Below are positions 1-12,003 of a stretch of 64,000 nt of DNA, one piece after another. The position numbers and the translations under genes were made by a program. The notes beneath the pieces were generated by a model, which was not told the DNA's origin, made no database searches, and was given only the letters and a program-made list of their open reading frames with translations. This DNA comes from Adenanthera pavonina (taxonomy: Eukaryota; Streptophyta; Magnoliopsida; Fabales; Fabaceae): NCBI GenBank assembly GCA_026686845.1, contig JAIVEN010000002.1, forward strand, positions 24,526,001 through 24,590,000, given 5' to 3'. Numbering within the stretch: the first letter of the stretch is position 1; each line of letters starts with the position of its first letter.

Positions 1-132
1 AGTTATATTCAATTGGTGGTTCTAATATGTTTTGCATAGCTTATGAATTTAAAATTGGTCATGTTACAGGCAGTACAAGGGAAGAAGCTTAGAATGATTA
101 CTTTTAGAGGCTAGAAAATGCATGCTTTTTTT

Positions 133-657
133 TAGGGGTTATCATGGGTTGGACCGGGTTTGACCTCTACCCGTTGGTCGGCCCAATAATGCTTGGGCTA
201 GTATCGGGCCAGTATCATGCCGGCCCGATACTATGTTTTTTTTAAAAATAAAAAAAACTTTATTTAATAATAAAATACTTATTTATATTTAAAAATAGAT
301 TTCTTAAAAAATAATCTTAGAAAAAAATAAATTTTTTAAAAATTTATGAATATTTAACCATTATACATTATTTTTACATAAATATTAAGTTAAAAAATTA
401 ATTCAAAATTTAAAAAAATTTGAAACATTAAAATCTTAAAAAGCTTTCATATATTTACATAGTAAATATATTATATTAGATATATGAAGAACAAAAATCC
501 TATAAAATCAATTAATATATATAAAATAATTAAAAAATAGAAAAAATAAATATATATAGGTTGGGTTGGGTAGGGCCAACAATGCTTGGACTGGTTAGCC
601 CGATATGACCGAGTTGGACCGGGCCAACCTAGTCACGGGCAAGATTGTGCAGCCCTA
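133..657. mobile_element. hAT-type miniature element with 8-bp target duplication
   Basis: The ends read TAGGGG at the left and CCCTA at the right. They carry GC-rich subterminal inverted sequence (GGACCGGG and GGCCC motifs in both arms) around an AT-rich core. The eight bases before it (CTTTTTTT, 125-132) are repeated exactly after it (658-665), the 8-bp duplication expected of hAT transposons. No ORF is present, so it is non-autonomous. The target is a T-run, which slightly weakens the match, but the leading C is shared. Confidence 0.75.
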
Positions 658-1029
658 CTTTTTTTGTTCTCTTGGTCATCGTATATGGTAGATAGTTTGA
701 TATGTAACTTTTGGTCATGTGTGTATATATATGAGTATATTAATTGTTAGTGCAGAAAATATAGATTGACCTGATATATATGATATTTTTGGAAATTTAG
801 TTACTGAATAATATTAATTAGGCTTGTTATATCATTTTTTACTCTTGTCAATTAGATATAAATATTTTTTATAACTTTTGATTGAGATATTTAGGATATA
901 ATATAATTTTTGCTTGAGATAGGTGTCTTTTAATTCTTTATAGTTTTGGATATTTGGTTTTGCATATTAACATTAAAGCAGGTTTGTGAGATTATAAAAA
1001 TAATAAAATATAAAAAAAATTAAATATTT
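658..1029. other. AT-rich spacer
   Basis: AT-rich sequence with no coding potential, RNA gene or repeat boundary that I can recognise. Confidence 0.5.
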
Positions 1030-1033
1030 TCAT

Positions 1034-1466
1034 TGGCAGTTATTATATTCAATCGCCAACATAAATGTTTTGGTTGGCGGTTATAAATTACAACCGCCAA
1101 CGAACATTCAAATCCGAACATTCAAATTTAAATTAAATAAAAAATTATAAATATTTTAGTTGGTGGTTAATTACAAACCACCAACTAAAATTAAAAATTT
1201 AAATTAATATAAAAAATGATACATTTTAGTTGGCGGTTATATGTTATATGATATAACCGCCAACTAAAGTAAAAAAATTTTTTTAAATAGAAAATGACAT
1301 TTCTTTGCGGTTATTATACATAAATGCAAATTAATGTAAATTTTTTTTGACGATTTCAAATAGCTAATGAAAGATGTAGTTTTTCTCAGTACTAATATAC
1401 TTGGTAGTTTTTAACCACAAATAAAAGTTAAAATAACTGTCAAAAAAGACTTATTTTGGCGTAGTG
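1034..1466 (-). mobile_element. CACTA (En/Spm) element end with subterminal hairpins
   Basis: On the minus strand the sequence begins at 1466 with CACTACGCCAAAATAAG, the terminal signature of CACTA transposons. Inside this end are three consecutive short palindromes built on TTGGCGGTT and its complement (about 1066-1105, 1160-1190 and 1227-1268), like the subterminal repeat array where a CACTA transposase binds. No matching left terminus is seen between 1 and 1030, so this is either a truncated end or the right end of an element that begins before the window. Confidence 0.65.
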
Positions 1467-2944
1467 ATATATTGAACAAAAAGAAATATTCCAATATCAA
1501 TATCAAGGAGATCTTGGAAAGGTTGATCACTTGAGTGGGATAAGATTTATCACTTTTAGCACTGTTTGTTTATGTATATATTAGGAAATTTAAAAATATT
1601 CTAACATATTAATTTTATTTTTTAATTTATATATAGTTTAGTAATTAATTTTCAAATTCCATACTAATTCAAATCAATAAATATGAATTATATTAATGAA
1701 AATTCTTATTTTTTATTTTAATAATTGACTAATATAAAAAGCAGCTCAAATAGTTTTTCAAATTTAACCCAAATTTTATTTTTTTAACTTTATTTAAATG
1801 AAATTTAACCTCTTCACTTTTGTCTCTTAATTTCATTTGATTCAATTGTTTTCCTTCATTTTGTTTTAAGTCTTACTTTCATCATCTAAGGTTACTAAGT
1901 TTTGTTCATTTTAATAATTAATTTTAATTTTCCTTCACAATTTCCTCTCATCTAACTAATGAATTCGTTTGATTTTACCAAAAAGTTTATAATTTTTTGT
2001 TAGGCATTTTACCGTAAAAGTATTAAAAAGTAGGAAACAATTGAGTGATTATGAAAATTAATAGTCAAGTTATAATGAAATGAGATCATGAATGAAATTG
2101 CAACGTGAGATAAATTTAAAGAACCAAAATAAAAAAAAAAAAAAAAATTTAAAGTTAATTCAGTGGAATAAATTAAAATCAAATGAAGTTGATGAAATAA
2201 ACAAAAGCTTTAAAAATTACAGGATCAAATTAAAATTTAAAAAATTAAAACATCAAAATAAAACTTCAAATAAATTTATATCATTAAGTTAACAAATTGA
2301 CCTACATGAACAAGTTATTAATTTTGAAAAAGCAAAAGTATAATTTTGGTTATTTAACTTTAGACCAGGTCTTATTTCGGTTCTGTAACTTTATTTCATT
2401 TCTCTTTAAATATGTTCAAAATTTTCTCTATCACTAAGACCGTTAATTATAATAATAAAAAATACTAAAAAATTATTTCTAAATCATAACAAAATATTTT
2501 GTAATACTTACATATTTATCTAACTTATTTTTTATGACAAAAAATTAAGATTAAGTTTTTTTAGAAATTAATTATTGTAATTATTTATTTTTAATCTTTC
2601 AATTTAATTAAACAATATTTTAAATCCAAGATTAATTAGAAATATTAATAACTTAGCAATAAATATTGATATATCAACATTGAATAATATTTTGTTAGTA
2701 TTTTTTTATAACATAGTTATTCATAGAGAAACTTTTGATTATATTAAACAATAAATGATTAAAAAGAAATAAAATAAAATAAAGGGCCAAAATGAAACAT
2801 AGTATAAAGTTGAGGAATCAAAAGTGTATTTTTGCCATTTGAAAATTATTACATATTTTTCAAATAATATGTATTTTAAGTTTAATTCTCAGCAATAAAA
2901 ATTTTTGAATTAAATAAATTAATTAAGGAATAAAAATTGAAGTA
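1467..2944. other. AT-rich intergenic region
   Basis: Very AT-rich, with long A and T runs. A 66-codon lysine/asparagine-rich reading frame at 2092-2292 is judged compositional. No gene or complete transposon is recognised. Confidence 0.5.
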
Positions 2945-3456
2945 TTTTAATGAAGAGAGATATTTTAAGTATTTCAATAAAATAAAATAAATTTAATAAG
3001 CTGAAAAATTATTGCTATATGTAATTTAAATTTTTTTTATAAAAATATCATTAATCTGACACGGTGAGGATGTGTAATAACTTTTTCCTGATTTGTGAGA
3101 CTTGGGAATCCAAGAAAATTGATCCTGGGTCGGAAAATCTGAAAGGTCCAATCAGAACATTCCACATCAAATAAATTAACTGAAAAAAATTGAAGTATTC
3201 AATGAAGCGAGAAAATTTAAGTGTTTCAATAAAACAAAAAATTTTTTTATAAGAAAATAAAATAGATTTAATAAGCTGAAAATTTATTACTATATTTAAT
3301 TCAAATGATTTTTTTTTTTATAAAAATGTCAATAATCTGACACAGTGAGGATGTGTAATAATTTTTTCCTAATTCGTGAGACTTGGGGATCCAAGATAAG
3401 AAATTCGATTTTGGGCAGGAAAATATGAAAGGGCCCAATCAGAAGATTCCACATCA
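2945..3456 (+). repeat. tandem duplication of about 240 bp upstream of the serine decarboxylase promoter
   Basis: Two diverged direct copies lie head to tail, about 2945-3170 and 3186-3456. Both contain an AATAAGCTGAAAA segment, then CTGACAC-GTGAGGATGTGTAATAA, then TTGTGAGACTTGGG or its variant, and both end in a CCAATCAGAA/ATTCCACATC block. The second copy ends less than 100 bp upstream of the TATA box of the next gene, so the duplicated sequence probably lies in its upstream regulatory region. Confidence 0.7.
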
Positions 3457-3543
3457 CAGAATCACATGGGAGGTCCACGTCTGGAATCTCACTGTGCAAC
3501 ACATGCAACCCCGGTCACGTCGAAGGCGCGTGACATCCGCACC

Positions 3544-3550
3544 TATAAGT
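3544..3550 (+). promoter_or_regulatory. TATA box of the serine decarboxylase gene
   Basis: A TATAAGT core follows a GC-richer stretch with ACGTC-type motifs. Transcription would start near 3575. The next 100 bases are CT-rich and end in a consensus splice donor (GCAG|GTATTC, exon end 3673), as expected of a plant 5' leader exon. Confidence 0.5.
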
Positions 3551-3574
3551 ATCAGCTTTGGCTGCCCGATGCTT

Positions 3575-4848
3575 CGGCATCCCGAGTCTCTTGCGTTGCG
3601 GCCATACACGCCAAAACCCACACGCTCTGTCCGAACCCAATCTCTCTTCTTTGAACCATTCCACGCATTGCAGGTATTCTTTTCTTCTTCTTTTTCTTCC
3701 ACTTTCTTCAGATCTGGATTTCATTGTGCACATTTCATATTGCTCGCTCCACTCACTCCCTGTCCCCAATCCGTACTTCTCAGGCGGTTTCTGCAAGTTT
3801 AGCTATTCGGAGGTGAATATTAAACAGTCCAGCTTTATTGGAAGCTGGTTTCAGTATTCGGAAATTCCTCTTATAGCTTCTCTCTCTTGCCGATTGAACC
3901 CTGCCGTGAGGTTGGTTTTAATATCTTTAATTTTATTTGATTCTGGTTTCTGCTGGACAGCAATTTTGTTTGATAAGTGAGTTTCCTGAGTTGTTGATTA
4001 AGATTACATCCGGTATGATTCGGATGCTTAGATCCGTAAATTATGCTTACTTTCTTCTCCGTTTGATAGGTTTATTTTTGTCTGTGTGTGCAGATTAACC
4101 TCTGTATAGTAATGCTTCGTTCATTCAGCCTGTTTAATTTCATCCTCCTTTGGTATTTCTAAATGTTTGAATATTTCTGGTTTTATTGTCAAGGAATTTG
4201 CTTGTAGTTCTGTGGTTATTCATCATTATTTTGTTGTTTAATTTACTTTATTTCGTCTTTGATTAAGGAAAGTTCCCTTAGTTTGTATATTCAGTCCAAT
4301 GTGATGATTTACTGCAAATAACTGTAATCTGCATGTTATTCTTAACATCGTGTTAAATTCAGAGCTTCCATATGCCTGAGAATGGTGAATTGCTAATGTT
4401 GTTTATGTTGAACTACGTATTTACCTAATAACTTTATTTTGGTTTCTTCTGCGTTAGCAATTAAACTTTGTAAGCTATTTTGTGAAATGGTCGTTGTTTG
4501 TTTGGATTTAAATGAACTTTGCATTGATTTCTTACTGATTTAAAGGTGAGTCATTGTTCATATGGCATTGTTTTGCGGTCTAGAGGCTTCAATTTAGGCT
4601 TATTTAACTTCCTTATATAATGTTGCGCTCAGGGAAAAATTATTTTCTAGAAATTGAGAATGTGTTATATATTGCTCATTCTTTTCCTCATAAAGATTCG
4701 GCATTATGTCTAAAACCCCTATAGTTTCTCCATTTGCACTTATAGGTTTCTGTCTCTTGATGTTTTGTTTGCATTGGGAGTTTTTTCAGTCAAAATCCAT
4801 TGCTGTGTTATTTTCCTTTCAGGTCATTATTGTGCAACAACTAGCAAA
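3575..4848 (+). other. 5' leader of the serine decarboxylase gene, with a leader intron
   Basis: Inferred untranslated exon from about 3575 to 3673, an intron 3674-4822 (GT at the donor; TTTTCCTTTCAG at the acceptor), then 26 untranslated bases before the ATG at 4849. The intron is T-rich, as is usual in plants. Long leader introns like this often raise expression. Transcript boundaries are predicted, not observed. Confidence 0.5.
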
Positions 4849-6230
4849 ATGTTGAGAAGTGTAGATGTTCTGGCTGATGAGAGGAGAATCAATGGAGCAG
4901 TGGAGCCATTGCCTGAGGATTTTGATCCAACGGCTGTGATTAAAGATCCAGTACCACCCATAGTTGAAAACAATGGAAGTGTTAGTATAGTGACCCAGAT
5001 GACTGAGGATAAAAGTAAAAGAGAGATAGTACTAGGGAGGAATGTTCATACCACATGCCTGGAAGTCACGGAGCCAGATGCTGATGATGAGGTTACAGGG
5101 GAGAGGGAAGCTTATATGGCTAGTGTTTTGGCTAGATACAGGAAATCTCTGATGGAAAGGACAATGCATCATTTAGGTTTGACTATGTCTCCTCTTGCTC
5201 TAATTGCTTTCTTCGGTCCATTTCTGATGTTTATGTTGTTGAATTTGATGTGTCATGCAAATGGTTCATAACGGAAAAGCTATTGTTTGTAAAATTTCTT
5301 TTAGATTTTGGTTTATGAGATTCTAGTTATCTTAGAAATGCATCAGAAGGTTGGCTAACAATTAGCTGAATCACATAGAAATATAAAGTAGACTATAGAG
5401 CAATTTTTTCCCATTACAAGCAGAGCATTTTACTGATGACTGCATTCGCATTCTCTTTTTTAATAAAGAATACTTGCTCCATTCTTTAGAGGGAAATATA
5501 AAATGTTTATGATCTTTCATGTTTAGAGAAGTTATTATTTTATAATCTACAAAAATGCATTGATATAATGTTTGCTTCCTGTTATGCATGAATTTGAATG
5601 AGGCTGGTCAAATTTTGAAGTTCAGATTTCCATTAACCTTCAAGGTCCTTTTTCTAAATTTTGATGAACTACTTATTACAGGTTATCCCTACAATTTGGA
5701 TTTCGACTATGGTGCACTTGCACAGTTGCAGCACTTTTCTATAAACAACTTGGGAGATCCATTCATTGAAAGCAACTATGGTGTCCACTCACGGCAGTTT
5801 GAAGTAGGTGTCTTGGATTGGTTTGCCCAATTGTGGGAGATCGAGAAAAATGAGTACTGGGGCTATATAACAAACTGTGGTACAGAAGGCAATCTTCATG
5901 GCATTCTAGTGGGGTTAGTTTCATACAATTTTAATTAGGTTAATATTTTATAAATTAGTAAATGCTTAATATGGGGTGAAAATACCTGCAGGAGAGAGGT
6001 TTTCCCAGATGGGATTCTGTATAGCTCACGGGAATCACATTATTCTGTTTTCAAAGCTGCTCGAATGTACAGAATGGAATGTGTGAAAATTGACACTCTC
6101 TGTTCTGGGGAGATTGATTGTGATGATTTCAAGGCCAAGATTCTTCGTAACAAAGACAAGCCTGCAATTGTAAATGTGAATATTGGTGAGTTTCTGCTTC
6201 CCTCCCTCCCTCCCTCCCTCCCTTTCTCTA

Positions 6231-6264
<34 letters not shown>

Positions 6265-7184
6265 TCACTCCCCCACACCTTTACTCTGTTGATTCTAGTG
6301 CTTACACTTGAATCTTGCAGGCACGACTGTCAAAGGAGCTGTGGATGATCTTGATCTAGTGATACAGAAACTTGAAGAAGCAGGGTTTTCGCGTGACCGA
6401 TTCTACATCCACTGTGATGGAGCTTTGTTTGGTCTCATGATGCCTTTTGTCAAACGTGTACGTATTGAATGTGCTCTCCTATGCTTCTTTTTGTCCTGCT
6501 AATAATTGATTTGGCACATGGAAATTTGGTTTCTTACCATGTGTTGTTCTCTTTTATGGTGGCTGCTGACTGGTAACTGACTTGACGACTTGTTTTCTTT
6601 ATTTGAGGCAATGGCAGGCACCACAAGTTACGTTTAAGAAGCCTATTGGCAGTGTCAGTGTTTCTGGCCACAAATTTGTGGGGTGCCCTATGCCTTGTGG
6701 TGTGCAGATTACAAGATTGGAGCATATCAATGTTCTCTCCAGGAATGTGGAGTACCTAGCCTCTAGGGATGCCACAATCATGGGCAGTCGGAACGGCCAT
6801 GCTCCCATCTTCCTCTGGTACACCTTAAACCAAAAGGGATACCGAGGTTTCCAGAAAGAAGTACAGAAATGCTTGAGGAATGCACATTACTTGAAAGACC
6901 GCCTTAGAGACGCTGGGATTGGTGCAATGCTCAACGAGCTGAGCAGCACAGTTGTATTTGAGCGGCCACATGATGAGGAGTTTACTCGCAAGTGGCAATT
7001 GGCATGCCAAGGAAACATTGCTCATGTTGTGGTGATGCCCAACATTACAATTGAGAAGCTTGACAAATTTCTGGACGGGTTTGTGGAGCTGCGAGCCATG
7101 TGGTTTGCAGATGGGAAATGCCAGCCTCGTTGTATTGCGTCTGATGTGGGTGAAAAGAATTGCCTTTGTGCCTTACACAAGTGA
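4849..7184 (+). CDS. SDC: serine decarboxylase (PLP-dependent group II decarboxylase)
   Basis: Predicted to convert L-serine to ethanolamine and CO2 in the cytosol, feeding phosphatidylethanolamine and phosphatidylcholine synthesis. Coding exons are 4849-5176, 5682-5913, 5992-6185, 6321-6457 and 6618-7184. All introns are GT-AG, and the joined frame is open for 485 residues, close to the roughly 480 of plant SDC. The N-terminal 70 residues are variable and acidic. The conserved core runs from about residue 85 to the end. HCDGA (Asp284) supplies the PLP-pyridine aspartate. SGHKFVG (Lys316) holds the Schiff-base lysine. The NCGTEGN and ESHYSVFKAARM motifs are also intact. The ATG at 4849 is the first one after the leader intron that is in frame with the core. 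It is a stand-alone gene with no related neighbour. Family assignment is very secure; exon ends follow from motif continuity and splice consensus. Confidence 0.95.
6199..6266 (+). repeat. compound microsatellite in serine decarboxylase intron 3
   Basis: Consecutive CCCT, TC and AC/CA repeat tracts lie in the 135-bp intron between 6185 and 6321, starting about 13 bases from the donor. Probably length-variable between individuals. Confidence 0.9.
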
Positions 7185-7425
7185 ACTGTGGTAGCCATTT
7201 TAGAACTACGTAAGATTCTAATAGATTTTGTTACTCATTTGTATTATTAGTGTGTTAGGCTTCGATGGAAATGTGATGCACTGAATCTCCCATTCACAAT
7301 CTTTGTTCTCTATGCTTTTTTGGCCCTTAATGGATATCTTCTTCTTCGAAGAAAGTAACAGTTATCTATGAAGAGCAAGCTATAAATTGCATAAGATTGT
7401 TACTAATAAAAATGAACCGTATGTG
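7185..7425 (+). terminator. 3' untranslated region and likely poly(A) region of the serine decarboxylase gene
   Basis: T-rich sequence follows the stop codon, with an AATAAAA-like signal near 7404. Plant poly(A) signals are loose, so the exact cleavage site is not determinable here. Confidence 0.35.
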
Positions 7426-7429
7426 GGAA

Positions 7430-10400
7430 TTTGTAAAATGTCTAGGGGGTAAAAACATTTTCATCACTATTTTAAAATGTGTAATTAATTTGTGATAAAT
7501 TAGTCTTATAATTTCCTCCAATTAGATTTTTCTCCCCTTGTATCTATGTGGAAGGACACGCAGAGATTTTATTTAATTCAAAAGATATTGAATTTGAAAA
7601 GATCTCATCACTAATTCCCCCTTCCAAAAAATGGGATCCACCCAAATAGCAAAAAGGAAAATAAAAAAGAAGGGTATGGGATTCGAGATGGAGTTAGTCT
7701 GTTTGTCCTATAAACAGTTCTATTTCATCATACTTTATATTATATATTGATTATTGTGAAGAAAAGCACAGTCTGATGAAGGAATGTACTTCAAAACTAA
7801 TGTAGAAAAGGATTCCCGCTGTAAGTTATGTCTAATATTAAAACTCCAGTTACGTTAACGACCCAGTTTGAAATTCCTATTCTATTTGAGTCTGTTCTGA
7901 CTTCTCAAATGGGTTGATCTTAATGGGTCTAAATTTAGTGGACAACATCCAAGAGATGGTTTTCAATTTGGTCTGCTTCTATGATAGTCCTAAGAGAAAA
8001 AATCTCAATAAGAATGTTTTCTAAGGCACCATTTGGTATGATCAAAATTCAAAGAAAAATTAAAGTGATTTATTTTTTATTCTTTCAATTTTTTCTAAGG
8101 CACCATTACTATCATTACTTAATAGTAATTATTTTTTATTCTCTTTTTATTGAAAAAATGTATGTGTCATCTACAAAATCACTTTTATCATTTTATTCTT
8201 TTTCAGTTTATTTCATTCTCTCAAGCCATGTTGCATTAGAGGCGTGAAAGTTAGGGTGATATTCAGGACGAGTTTTGATTTGGGTTTTGAATTTCAGGTT
8301 AATTATACATTTTATCTTCATGCTGTGCTCAAACTTGCAGCTTTTTTTTCACGCTTTTTTTCTTTTCAGACAATTTTTTGTGTTTATTGTACTTGTGGAA
8401 AGAATTCTGTTATAAAATGCTATGATGAGTTTATTAAAATTTAATCTACTTTAATTTAATTGATTAATTATCAATAACTATATGATTATTTTTTACTTGA
8501 ACAATTATAATTTTATTTAAAGTTTAAATTTTAAATTCAAAATTTAATAAGTTGGTTCTTATTTTGTGGAGAGTTACTGTCTCTGTATATGTAATTAATT
8601 TATCAAAAATTATATTATTGATAAGTCATAAATAAAATACAACCCAACAATTTAGTTGAGTAATCACTCATGAAGTATGCATATACTGAACTTCCACCCT
8701 TCACTGCTCATCAATAATTATTATCAAGTGTGCATATACTAGTTAATTATGTTTTTTCCTGGCCACTAATTAATTATTTGCACCTTTTATTAACTTATCA
8801 TTTAAAAATTTCAAATTTATATTAAATTAAACAATAGCTAAACATGCACACTAGGGCAATGTTTAGAAATTTTTAGGGTCATAAGCAAAATTATCGGCAG
8901 GTCTAGTGAAACATTGTTAAACTCGTAAGTTTACATAAATTTGTAAATGAGATGTGTACTCATAACATAGATTCATATTGTAAGTTCATAAGAGTTTAAT
9001 TTTATTAATAAATAATTAAAAATATATATAATTACGTAAATAATTAAAATAATTTTATATATAACGACAAATTTAATAATTTAATTTTTTGTCACATTTT
9101 TTGTAACAAAATGTAATTTTCTTTATATATATTCAAAATATTACAGTAGAATTCATGGCAAAAGAAAAAAAGATATTATCAAGAATTTATATTTGAATAT
9201 TATTTTGACATAAATAATTTTAAAAAAAATACCAATACAGATTTCACCTGCAAGATCCACCCCTACAGTCTATCAATATATTAGAATTTGGGTTATTGAT
9301 GGCAAAATTGAAAAATAATTAAGAATAATACAACCCTAGAGATCATTTATTTATTTGGAATTTCATATGCATGAATCTCTCTTTTTCCCATATTTTCCTA
9401 TAACACATACTCATACCATATACACTTCATTTCCATCCTTTTCTACCACCATTTCTTCATAAAACCTTCATTTTCTATCTTCTTCTCTTGATGTGTAACA
9501 TTCTCTTCATGGTTTGGAGAGAAGCTAGCTTGATGGAGGAGTAAAGAGCTTGTGGTTATTATGAAATAGGGTTAGAAGCAAGGAGCTAGAGTTCATTGGC
9601 ATCAAAGTGGATTTGGGGAGTTTCTTCTACTATGGTAATTTCTTTTCTTTTCTTGAATCTAATGTTGATTCTATGGTTGGGTTACGTTTGAGTTTGGATT
9701 AGATATTGTTGACTTTGATTATGATTTTGTATTAAGGATCTATATATTCCATGGTTATAGGTAGATTTTTTGTATGAAATTATAGTTAATGTCGAGAATA
9801 GCCATGGTTATGTACATTTTAGTTAATGTATTATGTTTTTTATGATTTTCTAGCATGGTTTAGGATGTTAATTGGTTGGTAAATGTGCTGTCCAAGGGCT
9901 GTAAATTTTGCTATTAATTGTCTAAGCATGCTAAGTTGGATTATACTATGTGGTCATCTGCCACATAAGATTCTGTCTGCCAAATAAGCCAAAATTAACA
10001 CTGTTTAAGGACTTACACGGTTTTTCCCAAAACATGGGACTAATTAATGTGTTTGATGGGAAAAAGCAAAAGGAGTGATTTAAAAAATATTTAAAGTGTG
10101 GGGACTTAGTTCAAAGTCATGTGAAAGTATAAGGATAAAAGTTTAATTTTCCCTATAAACAAAAGAGTGACTTAGTTCGACGTGTTTTGAAATTCTAGTT
10201 TTTTTGGGGCCAAAAAGACTTTAATTTTTATTTGTACCTTTCAAATTTTAGTTTAACACAACGAAATGCATATCTTCTCCAATCTCCACCATGAGTTGAA
10301 TTTCAATCAATTATTTGTACTTTTTTGGCCATTAATCATTTATTTGTACCTTTCATTACCTTATTTGTTACATTAAAAATTAGCTGAACATGCGCGCTTA

Positions 10401-10825
10401 TGTCAAGAGTTTCCTCTCTCTCTCTCTATATATAAATGTGTGTTTCTATATATATATGTATGTATAAATACAAATGACTTACGATTCATGGATTAATTAA
10501 TCACGTACGTCAATATACATTTTACAAATATATATATGTACGCACCGCTAACATTATTTAGTATTACATAATCAATGATGCTGGTGACTCTGCCTATATT
10601 CATTTGCATTCTGACTTTGATGAAGAAGATCACTATCCTGTTTTTAAGAAATTCAGAATAAAAAAAAATGGCTTGTGGCTTTCGTGTGTGGAACACATTA
10701 CTCTCTTTTTATATTTTATTTTTTTCATTAATCACTTTCAAAGTTAAAAAAAAAGCCTCTCATAATCTCAGTCAGCAACGGACAAATTATAGATATTTGG
10801 CTTATTGACATTCAATACTTAAGAC
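7430..10825. other. gene-poor AT-rich region
   Basis: No gene recognised. Short frames near 7981-8444 are low-complexity. Around 9385-9640 the composition becomes leader-like (CT-rich, then GGTTTGGAGAGAAGC and a GTAATTTC donor-like site near 9634), which may be an old LTR or transcribed relic. I cannot identify it. Confidence 0.4.
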
Positions 10826-11301
10826 CACGGCTGGATCTACGTGGGCTTAAGTTGGGGCGGCTGCACCCCTTGAACTCCATAAAATTAAATGTATATCTAT
10901 ATGTTATGTTTAGTATTTTACATTCATATATGTGTTATTTTTGAATCCACTAAAATTGTATATAAATAGAGATCCAAAGCAAACTACATATTACAATATT
11001 TTATCACGATAAAAGTAAGCTCAAATGAACAATGAGTAGGGGAAGAAGAACAATAAATAAGCCTAAATCCATAACATCAACTCAATATTTTAGAAGCCAT
11101 GAATATTTTAGAAAAAAAAAAGAAAAAATGTGAAAATTAAAAGTCACCGGTGCAGTAAAACCAAAAAAAAAATAAAACAAAATACAATTGAAATCCAAAC
11201 TAATAGGATGACTGAACGAAAACCTAGTTTATATGATAATAGTTTCTATCATTTGAAAAAAAAAATTACACCCACTAACTAGGGTCCTAGGTCCGCCACT
11301 G
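10826..11301. mobile_element. hAT-type miniature element with exact 8-bp target duplication
   Basis: The left end reads CACGGCTGGATCTACG. The right end, on the opposite strand, reads CAGTGGCGGACCTAGG, a typical plant hAT terminus. CTTAAGAC immediately before the element (10818-10825) is repeated exactly after it (11302-11309). The 476-bp interior has no ORF. Confidence 0.85.
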
Positions 11302-12003
11302 CTTAAGACTAGAACGAGTAATACTGTATAAAATTTCTGATCATAACACAACTACACGCAAGCAGAAATTATATATATATGTATACACTTGAGTACCAAT
11401 ATTTTGTAAATTTTATATTGCAAGTTTTAAAAATATTGTTCAATTGTTTTCAAGAATTGAAATTGAAATTACTATTAAATTTTAATAGGTTTATCCCTAC
11501 ATTTTCTTGAAAAAATTATTACTATGTTTAAATACAGGAATTACCAAAGTTATTTAAAATTATAACTTTTGTAAAACTTGTTTACAAGTTCTCTAATACT
11601 TCATTGATGGTCAATCTTTTATAACTTAGTAGTAATTTTAGTCCCTCAGAATAATTATAATTTTTAAGATTTTTTAATTTGAGCTTTACAAAATTTAGGT
11701 CATTAAGACATAAATCAGAATATCCTACACATGTCTAGAGATGTGCAACAGTTCAAGAGATGTCGGAAATTTTTACACTTCATATTTTATTTTATTTTAT
11801 TTTATTTTTATTTTGATGTTTTATGTTTTGAAAAAAAATCATAACTGATCATAAATATTGTTCTCCAACTAATATTTTTCCCAAAAATAATTATTTTAAT
11901 TAAAATAATAAAAAATGAAAGTAATTAAATTTAAATCCTTTTACATCTAATTTAAATAAGTCAAATTAAAAAAATGCATCATGTACCTACATTCTTAGAT
12001 ATA

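Noticed and set aside
3383..3980. Reading frames of up to 140 codons over the serine decarboxylase promoter and leader
   Set aside because: They overlap the TATA box, leader exon and leader intron, show no domain, and exist in several frames at once.
6035..6292. Short frames across the microsatellite in serine decarboxylase intron 3
   Set aside because: Products of the TC/CA repeat (Ser-Leu-Thr-His runs) and of the exon on the wrong strand.
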